A stretch of DNA of 64,000 nucleotides from Lactobacillus taiwanensis DSM 21401 (GTDB lineage Bacteria > Bacillota > Bacilli > Lactobacillales > Lactobacillaceae): NCBI RefSeq assembly GCF_001436695.1, contig NZ_AYZG01000001.1, positions 62,001 to 126,000 on the forward strand, read 5' to 3'. Numbering within the stretch: position 1 is the first letter of the stretch; every line of letters begins with the position of its first letter. Position numbers and translations under genes: made by a program. The notes beneath the pieces were generated by a model. It worked only from the letters and a program-made list of their open reading frames with translations. It had not been told where the DNA came from and did not search any database. Positions 18,566-27,655 of the stretch are shown piece by piece.

Positions 18566-19282
18566 ATGAAAAATAATAATAAAAAGTTTATCTTAATACC
18601 TGTATTATCTTCATTAGTAATCCTGCTTTCAGCTTGCAGTATTATTGTTTCAAACCATGATGACAGTAAATCAGAAATCAAAACCACTATTAGCAATCAC
18701 GGTTTTAATAAACTTGCAGTTTCAGTGGCTATTTCCGATATTTCTGTTAAATACGGAGATAAATATAAAGTCGAATATGCTGGTCCTAAAAATTTAAAAC
18801 CAACTGTTAACAGAAAAAATGGTGCATTAACTATTAAACAATCGGCTCCTGGTATCCACCATATTAATGGAGATCCTACAATTACCATTACAGTGCCTAA
18901 GCAGCTGTTGAAAGATGTGACTTTGTCCACTAATGACGGCGATATTGAAATTGAAAATATTGCAACTACTAATTCAATATCTGTTGATACAAATGATGGC
19001 GATATTGACATCACTAACTTAAAAGCTCCACATGGCAAAATAGATACCAATGATGGCGACATTAACATTAGTAAATTAATCAGCAAAAATGGTTTTAAAG
19101 TTAATACAGATGACGGCGATATCAAGGTAAGTGATTCCACTTTCACCGGTTATAAACTTGACACAAGCGATGGAGATATTAAGGTTAAAGATAGCTCATC
19201 AAGCAGCACTTTTATAGAAAATAAAAATAGCTCCAATGTATTAACTGCTTCTACACAAGACGGCGATATTAAAATCAAATAG
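18566..19282 (+). CDS. DUF4097-type lipoprotein with DGD repeats
   Basis: This is a 238-residue exported lipoprotein with a signal peptide of about residues 1-23 ending in the lipobox LSAC. Residues 85-238 are a right-handed beta-helix-like array in which the motif [N/D]DGDI[E/D/N/K][I/V] returns every 15-25 residues (six copies), typical of the DUF4097 adhesin-like fold. Many relatives are envelope-stress associated or tied to LiaF-like sensing proteins, but no such partner is next to it here. AGGAG precedes the ATG, and a strong terminator follows. Confidence 0.8.
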   Translation: MKNNNKKFILIPVLSSLVILLSACSIIVSNHDDSKSEIKTTISNHGFNKLAVSVAISDISVKYGDKYKVEYAGPKNLKPTVNRKNGALTIKQSAPGIHHINGDPTITITVPKQLLKDVTLSTNDGDIEIENIATTNSISVDTNDGDIDITNLKAPHGKIDTNDGDINISKLISKNGFKVNTDDGDIKVSDSTFTGYKLDTSDGDIKVKDSSSSSTFIENKNSSNVLTASTQDGDIKIK

Positions 19283-19287
19283 TGAGT

Positions 19288-19320
19288 AAAAAGACAGATC
19301 AATATGATCTGTCTTTTTTA
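19288..19320 (+). terminator. Terminator of the DGD-repeat lipoprotein gene
   Basis: Stem AAAAAGACAGATC / GATCTGTCTTTTT with a 5-base loop, five bases after the stop codon. Confidence 0.9.
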
Positions 19321-19363
19321 TGTTTGAAGTATTATTTTCTGATTACTATTTTTTTATCTATTT

Positions 19364-19992
19364 TTAGTCCATATCTATATTATTTGGAAAATGTGCCAAG
19401 CGCTCGTTTTCTACATCTATTTCTTGTTCAATTTCCAATAAGCGATTGTATTTTTCAACACATTCATTACGTGCTGGTGCACCTGATTTTAATTCAGCTG
19501 CATTAGTAGCAACTGTAAAGTCAGCGATAATGTATCTCCAGTTTCACCTGAGCAGTGAGATACCATAGTGGTCATATTATTCTTTCTAGCTAACCTGATC
19601 GCTTCTAAAGTTTCAGTTATCGTACCAATTTAGTTAACCTTAATCAATACCGCGTTACATAGCTTATCTTTAATAGCTTTTCTAACCAGCTTAGGATTAG
19701 TACATACATTATCATCTGCCACTACTTGTATCCTGTTACCAAATTTGGCAGTAAACTTTTCAAAATTATTCCAGTCACAGTCTCCTAAATATCGGTATAG
19801 AGGCTCGTTTTTAGATTTAGCTGCAGCTCTAGCAACTACCATTGAAACACCGAAAATTACTTTAGCGCCAAGCCGCGCCTTATTTGGCGTACCATCTAAA
19901 CCAATCATTAAATTATCAATTGCAGTTTGATTGTATGAACTCTTTTCCCCTAAGACGTTATTAATTTCAATATTAACATTTGTTTCTTTAAT
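19364..19992 (-). pseudogene. Decayed enolase copy
   Basis: The minus strand encodes recognisable enolase in pieces. First comes an N-terminal part around [15 protein letters not shown] and [17 protein letters not shown]. The sequence then jumps (large internal deletion) to [19 protein letters not shown] and LIKVN. A stop codon replaces the usual Gln at 19632. [13 protein letters not shown] and [11 protein letters not shown] follow, then a frameshift near 19530, and [17 protein letters not shown] continues to a stop at 19364. The start, the middle and several active-site segments are missing, so it cannot be functional. It is probably a remnant of a second enolase gene. Confidence 0.88.
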
Positions 19993-20251
19993 CTTTTACC
20001 AAGTACAATTTATTACTTCTAGGAAATTCTATTTTTTGCAATTTTTTTATTCTTTTTAAAACTTCTGCTTCAGTCAAATTATTCCAAACAATTTTGTGAT
20101 AGCCATTTTCAACAACTCGAAAATTATCCCCATTCTTTTCCACAAGAATGCTGCGATCCTTTTTATAAGTTAAAAATTTAAGTTTGTTACCATTACTCAT
20201 CTTTCGCAATTCAATTCGTAAAAGTTTCAATAAATTTTTATTATCAATCAT
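19988..20251 (-). CDS. Hypothetical small basic protein, 87 residues
   Basis: A short Lys/Leu/Asn-rich product with no recognised family and no signal or membrane segment. AGGAATAAAAAATG gives it a reasonable start. Its stop codon overlaps the first surviving bases of the enolase remnant, so its C-terminus was probably set by the deletion that truncated that gene. It may itself be a fragment. Confidence 0.5.
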   Translation of the reverse strand: MIDNKNLLKLLRIELRKMSNGNKLKFLTYKKDRSILVEKNGDNFRVVENGYHKIVWNNLTEAEVLKRIKKLQKIEFPRSNKLYLVKD

Positions 20252-20267
20252 TTTTTATTCCTAACAA

Positions 20268-20298
20268 AAAGAGACAGATTATCTTCCTGTCTCTTAAT
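20268..20298 (-). terminator. Terminator of the AEC carrier gene
   Basis: Stem AGAGACAG / CTGTCTCT; on the minus strand it is followed by TTTTT. It sits 20 bases beyond the carrier stop codon. Confidence 0.8.
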
Positions 20299-20318
20299 TA
20301 TATATACAAAAATTTTCT

Positions 20319-21500
20319 TTAAAACATATGTGCCAAGATTGGTAATAGCCAAATCCAGAAAATACAGCTTACTGCAAAGAATACAGTTGAAACTGCGACT
20401 GAACTTGCACCTTCCTTAACATAAATGTTGTAGCGACTAGAAATAATAATTCCAGAAAATGCTGGTGGCAAACCAGTTGCCAAACAAAGCATTGAAATCT
20501 TAGTAGGATCAGATCCCATACCACAGATATAAGCAGCTGCAACAATTACTGCAGGTGTTAAGAATAATCTGAAGAATGTGTTCCAGATAACTTCTTTATC
20601 AATTGAGAACTTAACTGTAGATAATGCCAAACCTGCTGCTAAGACGGCAACACCAGCGTTAGCCTTAGCAATTAAATCAAAAGTTGGAGCCCAAGAAGTT
20701 GGAATTCTAATACCAATTAAAACTAAAATAACTGCAATCAATGGAGCAGCAGCAACTGGTTGCTTAATTGCATTAATAACAGACTTCAAAGTTGGATTCA
20801 TTGACTTATGAGGCTCATCTGCATGATCAGCAATTTCTGCTCGAGCTAAATCAATTTCACGCTCTATACCTTTTTCTTTCAAGGCCTTTGCTTCAGCATC
20901 AGTAACCGGAATACCATCAGGAATAGTCACCATAACCTTCTTTTTGGTTTTCTTTATGCCTTTGCCTTTTATATCCTCTACTTCTACTTTTGTTCCCTTA
21001 TTACTAGGATTTGAAGTTGCCTGCTTCTTAGTAGCTGCCTGTCCTTTATTGATTAGTGCTAATCCTAAAGGAATAGTAATTGCATTAACTACAATAGATA
21101 CAATACCAATAACTAAGTTAGTCGTTGCATTATTTCCATAAATAGGGTCCAAAACAGCAAAACCAAGGAATCCAATTGTTGGAGAACCTGCAATCAAGGC
21201 ACAAACTGCAGCTTGTTGCGTAGTTCTGTGGAACAACAATTTATCTAAGTAGTAGCTCAACATAAATAGACCTACCACACCAACAATAGAAATTAACGTT
21301 AATATGATATCTTGCGCAAACATTTTTCTGGTAGCTTTAACAATTGAAATGAATAAAGCTGCTGGTAATGCGATATCAAGAACCAATTTGTTTAGTCCTT
21401 GTCTCTGATCATTATCAAAAAAGTAAAACTTTCCGCAGAGATAACCTAGTAACATAATCACCAAAATTGGGATTATGTCGTTAATTAGGATACTAATCAT
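20319..21500 (-). CDS. AEC-family transporter (possible oxalate or malate carrier)
   Basis: This is a 393-residue integral membrane protein of the auxin-efflux-carrier family, with about ten hydrophobic segments in two five-helix repeats. They are split by a long charged cytosolic loop at residues about 155-240 rich in Lys, Glu and Asp. Bacterial members move dicarboxylates or other organic acids. It is divergent from and adjacent to the oxalate operon oxc-frc, so oxalate/formate or related transport is a reasonable inference but not readable from sequence. GAGAGG precedes the ATG. Confidence 0.8.
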   Translation of the reverse strand: MISILINDIIPILVIMLLGYLCGKFYFFDNDQRQGLNKLVLDIALPAALFISIVKATRKMFAQDIILTLISIVGVVGLFMLSYYLDKLLFHRTTQQAAVCALIAGSPTIGFLGFAVLDPIYGNNATTNLVIGIVSIVVNAITIPLGLALINKGQAATKKQATSNPSNKGTKVEVEDIKGKGIKKTKKKVMVTIPDGIPVTDAEAKALKEKGIEREIDLARAEIADHADEPHKSMNPTLKSVINAIKQPVAAAPLIAVILVLIGIRIPTSWAPTFDLIAKANAGVAVLAAGLALSTVKFSIDKEVIWNTFFRLFLTPAVIVAAAYICGMGSDPTKISMLCLATGLPPAFSGIIISSRYNIYVKEGASSVAVSTVFFAVSCIFWIWLLPILAHMF

Positions 21501-21848
21501 CTCTATACCTCTCTTATAATCAGTTCACGGTAAATATTCCTGACGAAATCTTCTTCATCATATAAATATAACCTTAATATAAAAATTAGCAAGCAAAAAT
21601 TTCCGTATTCAATTAAATTAATTATTTAAATTACGATTTATTTGAGTATCAATTTATGAATTAATTTCATAGATAGCTTATTAAAAATAATATATATTTA
21701 AAAAGCAATTTTCCCTATATATAAAAAATTTTTTATCTTTTTTCTTGCTAAACCATTCAAAAAAGTCTATAAATTAACTGAACCCATTCTCATTAAGGGA
21801 CGGCGTTCTTATATAATAAAAAATTATCATTACCATGGAGGTTACGTT
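21501..21848. promoter_or_regulatory. Divergent AT-rich control region between the AEC carrier and oxc
   Basis: These 348 bases hold no gene. The oxc side has a TATAAT at 21812-21817 with a weak -35, followed by TGGAGG ahead of the ATG. The rest is very AT-rich, with several A- and T-tracts between 21590 and 21740 that could bend DNA. In related lactobacilli oxc and frc are induced by oxalate at mildly acid pH. I see no clear dyad that would name a regulator. Confidence 0.5.
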
Positions 21849-23585
21849 ATGGTAGATGACTCTTTAAATAGAACCGGTGCCAGTTTATTAATTGACGCTT
21901 TACAAAAAAATGGTATTAATAACCTATACGGGGTTGTGGGGATTCCAATTACAGATTTAGCAAGATTAGCTGAATTAAGGGGAATGAAGTATTATGGCTT
22001 TCGTCGCGAAGACTCGGCCGTAAATGCTGCCGCAGCTGCAGGATTTTTAACCAAAAATCCTGGTGTAGCAATGACTGTATCGGCTCCAGGATTTTTGAAT
22101 GGACTAACTGCCTTAGCTCAAGCTACTAAAAACTGTTTTCCATTAATTATGATCTCAGGATCTTCAGAACGTCATATTATTGACTTATCTCAAGGTGATT
22201 ACGAAGGATTAGATCAATATAACGTTGCTAAACCTTTCTGTAAGAAAGCTTATCGTGTTGATAGAGCTCAAGATGTTGGTTTAGCAGTTGCACGTGCAAT
22301 TCGTACTGCAGTTTCTGGTAGACCTGGTGGTGTTTACCTTGACTTACCAGCTGACACTATCGCTCAACTTAATGATGATCTTGGTGAAAAGAACATGGGT
22401 GTTTACAAGTTAGTTGACCCAGCTCCATTACAAGAGCCAAGTGATGACGCAATTAATCGTGCCGTTGATATCATCAAACAAGCTAAGAAGCCTTTAATCA
22501 TTCTTGGCAAAGGTGCTGCTTATGATAGAACTGAAAAACAAGTTCAAGAATTGATTAACAAGACTGATATTCCATTTTTGCCAATGTCCATGGCTAAAGG
22601 TGTTGTGCCTGATGACGATAAGCACTCTGCATCTGCAGCTCGTTCATTATCATTAAAGGGTGCCGACGTTGTTATTCTAATTGGTGCTAGATTAAACTGG
22701 ATGCTTTCATACGGAAACGCACCACAATTCAACCCAGATGCTAAATTCATTCAATTAGACATTGATGCAACTCAATTTGATTCTGCACAAAAGATCTCTG
22801 CCCCACTTCAAGGTGACTTAACCTCTATCTTAAACAAATTAGTTCCAGCTCTTACTGCAACTGGATATAAGACCCCTTCCGACTGGCTTGATGCAATTGC
22901 TCAAGATACTGCAAAGAATGATGCTAAGTTTGCTAAGAGAATTAAAGCTGGCGAAACTAACCCAGAATTCGGTTACTATGGTGCTATTGAACCAATTAAT
23001 GACTACTTCCAAGAACACCCTGATACTTATCTGGTAAGTGAAGGTGCTAACACACTTGATATTGGTCGTGACATGATCGGTATGAAACTTCCTCGTCATA
23101 GACTTGATACTGGTACTTGGGGAGTTATGGGCGTTGGCATGGGTTATGCTATCGCAACTGCTATTGAAACTGGCAAACATGTTGTTGCCTTAGATGGTGA
23201 TAGTGCTTTTGGTTTTGACGGTATGGATGTTGAAACAATGTGCCGCTACAATCTCCCAATTACTGTTGTAGTTATTAACAACGGTGGTATTTACAACGGT
23301 ATTGATAATGTTGTTCCTGATCAATTAGGTCCAACTACCCTTGATCCAACTGCTAGATACGATTTAATTGCTAAAGCTTTTGGCGGTGACAATTATTACG
23401 TAACTAATTATCAAGAAATGAAAGATACTTTTGCTACAGCTGTTGAATCTGGTCGTCCAAGTATCATTAATGTTCAAATTGATCCATCAATGGGTAAAGA
23501 ATCTGGTCACATTGGCAATTTGAACCCATCCTTAAACTTAAAGCCGCTTGAAGAAGCTGAACAAGAAAAAATTGATAAGGAGTAA
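21849..23585 (+). CDS. oxc: Oxalyl-CoA decarboxylase
   Basis: This thiamine-diphosphate enzyme of 578 residues decarboxylates oxalyl-CoA to formyl-CoA and CO2. With Frc it forms a cycle that degrades oxalate, consumes a proton and raises internal pH. Seen: the N-terminal VVGIPITDLARLAE substrate-domain start, the RREDSAVNAAAAAGFL segment carrying the cofactor-activating Glu region, and the ThDP/Mg motif GDSAFGFDGMD ending in NNGG near residue 475. Length equals that of known Oxc proteins. The gene is 5 bases ahead of frc in one operon, with strongly biased codons suggesting high expression. Confidence 0.95.
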   Translation: MVDDSLNRTGASLLIDALQKNGINNLYGVVGIPITDLARLAELRGMKYYGFRREDSAVNAAAAAGFLTKNPGVAMTVSAPGFLNGLTALAQATKNCFPLIMISGSSERHIIDLSQGDYEGLDQYNVAKPFCKKAYRVDRAQDVGLAVARAIRTAVSGRPGGVYLDLPADTIAQLNDDLGEKNMGVYKLVDPAPLQEPSDDAINRAVDIIKQAKKPLIILGKGAAYDRTEKQVQELINKTDIPFLPMSMAKGVVPDDDKHSASAARSLSLKGADVVILIGARLNWMLSYGNAPQFNPDAKFIQLDIDATQFDSAQKISAPLQGDLTSILNKLVPALTATGYKTPSDWLDAIAQDTAKNDAKFAKRIKAGETNPEFGYYGAIEPINDYFQEHPDTYLVSEGANTLDIGRDMIGMKLPRHRLDTGTWGVMGVGMGYAIATAIETGKHVVALDGDSAFGFDGMDVETMCRYNLPITVVVINNGGIYNGIDNVVPDQLGPTTLDPTARYDLIAKAFGGDNYYVTNYQEMKDTFATAVESGRPSIINVQIDPSMGKESGHIGNLNPSLNLKPLEEAEQEKIDKE

Positions 23586-23590
23586 TTAAA

Positions 23591-24949
23591 ATGAGTGAAA
23601 ATGAAAAAAACGAACAAAATGAATATGCTCCATTAAAAGGAATTAAAGTCATCGACTGGACTCAAGTACAATCTGGTCCTTCATGTACGCAACTTTTAGC
23701 ATGGTTAGGTGCTGAAGTTATTAAAATTGAACGTACTGACACTGGTGACCCAACTAGAAACGAATTACTTGATATTAAAGATTCTTGGAGTCTTTACTTC
23801 TTACAATTAAACGCAAACAAGAAGTCTTTAACTGTTGATATCAAGGCTCCAGAAGGTAAGAAGATTATGTACGACTTAATTAAGAAAGCCGACGTATTCG
23901 TAGAAAACATTGCTCCTGGTTCTGCTGATAGAAATGGGTTTGGCTGGGATAAGCTTCATGAATTAAATCCTAAATTAATTTATGCTTCATTAAAAGGTTT
24001 CAACCAAGGTTCACGTTTTGAAAACGTTAAAGCTTTTGAACCAGTTGCTCAATCTGCTGGTGGTGCTGCCTCTGCTACTGGTTGGAACAAGGGGCCTAAC
24101 AACGTTCCTACTCAATCAGCTGCTGCTTTAGGTGATTCAAACACTGGTATGCACTTAGCTATTGGTATTTTGGCAGCTTTACTTCAACGCGAACATACTG
24201 GTGAAGGTACTTTTGTTTACCAATCAATGCAAGACGCTGTATTAAACCTTTGCCGTATTAAATTACGTGACCAAATCATGTTAGATAACTTAGGTGCTCT
24301 TCCTCACTATGCAGTCTACCCTGACTGGAAATGGGGCAAAGCAATTCCTCGTGCTGAAAACACTGAAGGTGGTCAAGTTATTGGCTGGACTTACAAGGCC
24401 AAAGGTTGGGAAACTGATCCTAACGCTTACGTTTACATTGTTATTCAAAACGAAAACAAGAATTGGGATAAACTTTGCGAAGCAATGGGTCACCCAGAAT
24501 GGGAAACTGATCCAAGATTTGTTGATTGGCAACACCGTCAATTACACAAAGAAGAACTTTACCCACTAATCGAAGAATACACAAAGCAATACGATAAATA
24601 CACTCTAACTAAAGAACTTGGTGCTGCTGGTGTTCCTGTTGGTCCTGTTCTTGACTGGCATGAACTTGAAAACGATCCAGACTTAAACAAGGATGGCGCT
24701 ATTGTTACTATCAATCAAGGCGGTAATCGTGGTAACTTTAAGACCATCGGTTTACCATTTACTCTTTCAAACTACAAGCCAGTTTACGATAAGGCTCCTG
24801 ACCTAGGTGAGAACAACAAAGAAATTTTGTCTAAGTTAGGTTATGACCCAGATCAAATCGAAGATTTAGTTAACAAAGGCGTTATTTCTAAGGCTAAGGG
24901 TCCTAAGAATCCACGCGTTAAAGTAATTATTGATGGTAAAGAACAATAA
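23591..24949 (+). CDS. frc: Formyl-CoA:oxalate CoA-transferase
   Basis: This class III CoA-transferase of 452 residues moves CoA from formyl-CoA to oxalate, supplying oxalyl-CoA to Oxc. The start PLKGIKVIDWTQVQSGPSC and the segments WLGAEVIKIERTDTGDPTR and LLQREHTGEGTFVYQSMQDAVL are characteristic of Frc. The catalytic Asp is expected in GDSNTGMHLA near residue 180. The C-terminus is about 25 residues longer than in many Frc proteins, with a basic tail. SD AAGGAG lies at the end of oxc. Confidence 0.95.
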   Translation: MSENEKNEQNEYAPLKGIKVIDWTQVQSGPSCTQLLAWLGAEVIKIERTDTGDPTRNELLDIKDSWSLYFLQLNANKKSLTVDIKAPEGKKIMYDLIKKADVFVENIAPGSADRNGFGWDKLHELNPKLIYASLKGFNQGSRFENVKAFEPVAQSAGGAASATGWNKGPNNVPTQSAAALGDSNTGMHLAIGILAALLQREHTGEGTFVYQSMQDAVLNLCRIKLRDQIMLDNLGALPHYAVYPDWKWGKAIPRAENTEGGQVIGWTYKAKGWETDPNAYVYIVIQNENKNWDKLCEAMGHPEWETDPRFVDWQHRQLHKEELYPLIEEYTKQYDKYTLTKELGAAGVPVGPVLDWHELENDPDLNKDGAIVTINQGGNRGNFKTIGLPFTLSNYKPVYDKAPDLGENNKEILSKLGYDPDQIEDLVNKGVISKAKGPKNPRVKVIIDGKEQ

Positions 24950-24971
24950 TTAATATTTGAATACATACAAT

Positions 24972-25006
24972 AAAAAGCGGTTAGAATTGATTTCTAACTG
25001 CTTTTT
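24972..25006 (+). terminator. Terminator of oxc-frc
   Basis: Stem AAAAAGCGGTTAGAA / TTCTAACTGCTTTTT with one bulge and a 5-base loop, 22 bases after the frc stop codon. Confidence 0.9.
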
Positions 25007-25148
25007 ATTGTATCAATTGTTTCCAAATTTTAATAAAGATTAACTAATTTTATAATTCATTAAAACCTTGACTTAATCACTATACTTTCTTTTAAAATGT
25101 AGCTATAATATCATTCAGATATAAATAAAAGAGGTGGATATTTTAGTC

Positions 25149-25661
25149 ATGAAGGATAATTATACAATTGACCATGATATGTATCTTATGAATCATAAAA
25201 ATGGCGATGTTCTAAAGGTAACTGTTGATAATAAAGATAAGTCATTAAAGAATTTGCAGCTTTATCGTCAAGATGGCCTTGGAAATTACTACTATGACAA
25301 AAATTCGCAGTTAAAGCATCAAGATAATTTAGCCACTAAAAAAGACATTGTTAAGGCAAGTAAAGAAATTGGTGCACATAATACCCACCATATCGATAAG
25401 TGGCATCACAAAGTTAAGCCAGTATACAATGCTGAACATAAAATCACTGACTTTGAACCAAAACTAGCCTTAGAGCATCACACTAAGATCAAAAATGCCA
25501 AAAGATATCTGCGTCATTTGAATCATCATCATGCAGATTTCTTATTTAGAGCTAATAAAGGATTGTTAAGACAACCTTTAAATTATCTCAAAGATGCAAT
25601 TTACACTGACCGTAATAAAGAAATGGTTATTGCACATAAGGTACATAAGATTGCTAAATAG
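25149..25661 (+). CDS. Hypothetical His/Lys-rich protein, 170 residues
   Basis: This is an unrecognised soluble protein with many His, Lys and Asp residues (for example LNHHHADFLF near residue 130). It is basic overall and has no signal peptide. The start at 25149 (ATG) is favoured, with AGAGGTGG upstream; an in-frame GTG at 25134 overlaps that SD and is less likely. A strong terminator closes a single-gene unit. Function cannot be inferred. Confidence 0.6.
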   Translation: MKDNYTIDHDMYLMNHKNGDVLKVTVDNKDKSLKNLQLYRQDGLGNYYYDKNSQLKHQDNLATKKDIVKASKEIGAHNTHHIDKWHHKVKPVYNAEHKITDFEPKLALEHHTKIKNAKRYLRHLNHHHADFLFRANKGLLRQPLNYLKDAIYTDRNKEMVIAHKVHKIAK

Positions 25662-25662
25662 C

Positions 25663-25707
25663 AAAAATCCCAATGAAATGTATAAAAACATTTCGTTGGG
25701 ATTTTTT
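25663..25707 (+). terminator. Terminator of the His/Lys-rich gene
   Basis: Long stem AAAATCCCAATGAAATG / CATTTCGTTGGGATTTT with one mismatch, a 7-base loop and a T-run. Confidence 0.9.
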
Positions 25708-25770
25708 GTTAATTATAAACTAATTCTCCGTGCATTCATATTTTTTACACTAAAATTGATACATATCCTA

Positions 25771-26920
25771 CTATTTTTCAGAAATTATGCCATCATTATA
25801 TTTAACTTTTAGCTTAATAACCCGATCCATATGGACCAAGTTAGGATTTTGCCGATACAAAGCTGTCGCAGATTCAAATAACAGATACACTTCTCCATCT
25901 TTACCAATAATCTGCTCTAAATATGGCGGTAAAATAATAGTCTTATCGGCTTGATTTAAATCAAGATTATAGTTTGGTTTGTTCAACTTATTTCTATAAA
26001 ACTAGCAGCTGAGAATTGAAATCGCCATATGACTCAGATAATAAAATATCTTTTCTATCAAAACTAATTCCTTGTATTTGAGAATAGGTTGACCAATTTT
26101 CATCCGGAATAGCTAAATCATTCTCATTCTTATCTTTTTTAAATAAGCCCTTTTTGTTTAATTTATAGCCAAAAAGTTGACCGCCATGAATTTTATCAAA
26201 ATATCCTACATAGATTTTATTTTTATGATATGTCAAATAAGATGTTTTTAAAGGTGCTGCTAGATTAGTCCCATGTTTAAATTTAATAGGTCTTTTCTGC
26301 CTTTTGAAATTATATCTCTCTAATTCCTTTAAACTCAATGATTGAACCTGAGCACGTTGATATTGATTAATTGTTGCAACCCATAGTCTATCGTGATCAT
26401 CATCATAAGTAATACCACCTACATGATCAATATTATTCAGGGCAATAGTTTTTATAAAACGTCCAGTTTTAAAATCTAAGATCCATAGAACTGAATCAAA
26501 TGTTTTACTTTTACTATAAGCTGAAATAATCAAATATTTATGATGAATTATAGCTAATCCTTGTGGATCCATGTCATATGCTATTCCAGGCTGACCTTGA
26601 TTAGGCGGAGTATATTTAATAGCAACAGATTGAATTAGTCCCGGAATCACATAAAAGATAGGCTTTTGCTTAAAATTCAAATTTTTATAGACATCAGGAT
26701 AAGTTTCAAATAGTACTGATTTGAAATCCTTAGTAGAATAAGCTGCGGGGCGAGTACTAGTATTGTCAACTAACGCAGGCTGCGATTTTATAGAGGGATG
26801 ACGGCGCACTTCTTTCTTTTTATAATTAGTCCAAAGCATAAAAAATATTACACATGAAGTTAAAATGATCATTAAAATAATCCAATAATATAACTTTTTG
26901 GATATATTTTTATTTAACAC
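25771..26920 (-). pseudogene. Membrane-anchored extracellular protein, split by a frameshift
   Basis: The upstream part (26920-25994, 308 residues) starts with one transmembrane anchor (residues about 9-31). It continues as an extracellular domain with beta-propeller-like repeats (GIAYDMDPQGLAI, DHVGGITYDDDHDRLWVAT, IQGISFDRKDILLSESYGD) and then stops. The next frame carries on without a gap as NLDLNQADKTIILPPYLEQIIG. Adding one base in the TTTT tract near 26003 would join them as LLVFYRNKLNKPNY, giving about 382 residues. The break is therefore a single-base deletion (or a sequencing error). No named function is recognised. Confidence 0.75.
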
Positions 26921-27082
26921 CCAACATCCCTCGCTTTAGTTTAATAGTCTTTATTATCTATTCTAAAATATTCTTTTCTTACTATCATTTTAATATGCTG
27001 ATTCATGTTAGAATCTAAAGAGTTTAATTTAACTTTATAATCGGCGTAAATCTTTCAAAATAAATATGAGGCTTAATTAATT

Positions 27083-27590
27083 ATGATCGAAATCAAAAAA
27101 ATAACTGTAAATAATAAAAACGATATTAACTTACCCAATCAACCATTCAAAATTTGGGGCAAATTAATTCCAAGTCTTAATAATGGAAAATGGGATTACA
27201 AAATTCAGAAGTTTGCCAAAATATCTCAATAATGTTTTCCAAATGAAAATTATCAATATAATTCAAATTTAATTTATATTGGTGCTTATGATAATAGCCG
27301 TTACATCGGACTAGCTATTTTTAGTAAATCTATGTTTAATTACTTATATTTAGATGACCTAAAAATTGATATAGATTACCGCAGACGTAATATCGGTAGT
27401 CAACTAATTGAAACTGGCCTAAGCGAAGCAAAACAGCTAAATTTACACAATCGCTCAAGATAATAACCTATCAGCTCGTCTTTCTTATTTAAATAATAAG
27501 TTTGAAATTGGCGGCTTCAACAATCGCAATTATCGCGGAACTGCTCAAGAAAGAAAAGCAGATATCTATTTTTATCGAGATTGTAAATAA
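27083..27590 (+). pseudogene. GNAT-family acetyltransferase, broken
   Basis: Translation from the ATG at 27083 gives a GNAT-like protein: IYIGAYDNSRYIGLAIF, LDDLKIDIDYRRRNIGSQLIETGL (the acetyl-CoA loop region R-x-x-x-IG) and, after a shift, IAQDNNLSARLSYLNNKFEIGGF. It is interrupted by a TAA at about 27230 and by a frameshift near 27450, so it is a pseudogene. The substrate is unknown; the layout resembles small resistance-type or amino-group acetyltransferases. Confidence 0.8.
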
Positions 27591-27611
27591 AATTTAATGA
27601 AATAACAGTAT

Positions 27612-27642
27612 AAAAAAGAGCCCGCATTTGCGAGCCCTTTTC
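27612..27642 (-). terminator. Terminator after the amidohydrolase pseudogene
   Basis: The imperfect stem GGGCTCGC / GCGGGCTC has a 4-base loop, and on the minus strand a T-run follows. Confidence 0.65.
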
Positions 27643-27655
27643 TATAGTCGGATTT

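Noticed and set aside
18697-19146. A 149-residue frame antisense to the DGD-repeat lipoprotein
   Set aside because: It arises from the repeat coding; the plus-strand gene has SD, lipobox and terminator.
18860-19282. CRISPR-like or satellite repeats
   Set aside because: The regular spacing comes from DGD codons of one protein, not from direct DNA repeats with spacers.
24290-24569. Frames in both strands inside frc
   Set aside because: They are shadows in a highly codon-biased gene with no start signals.
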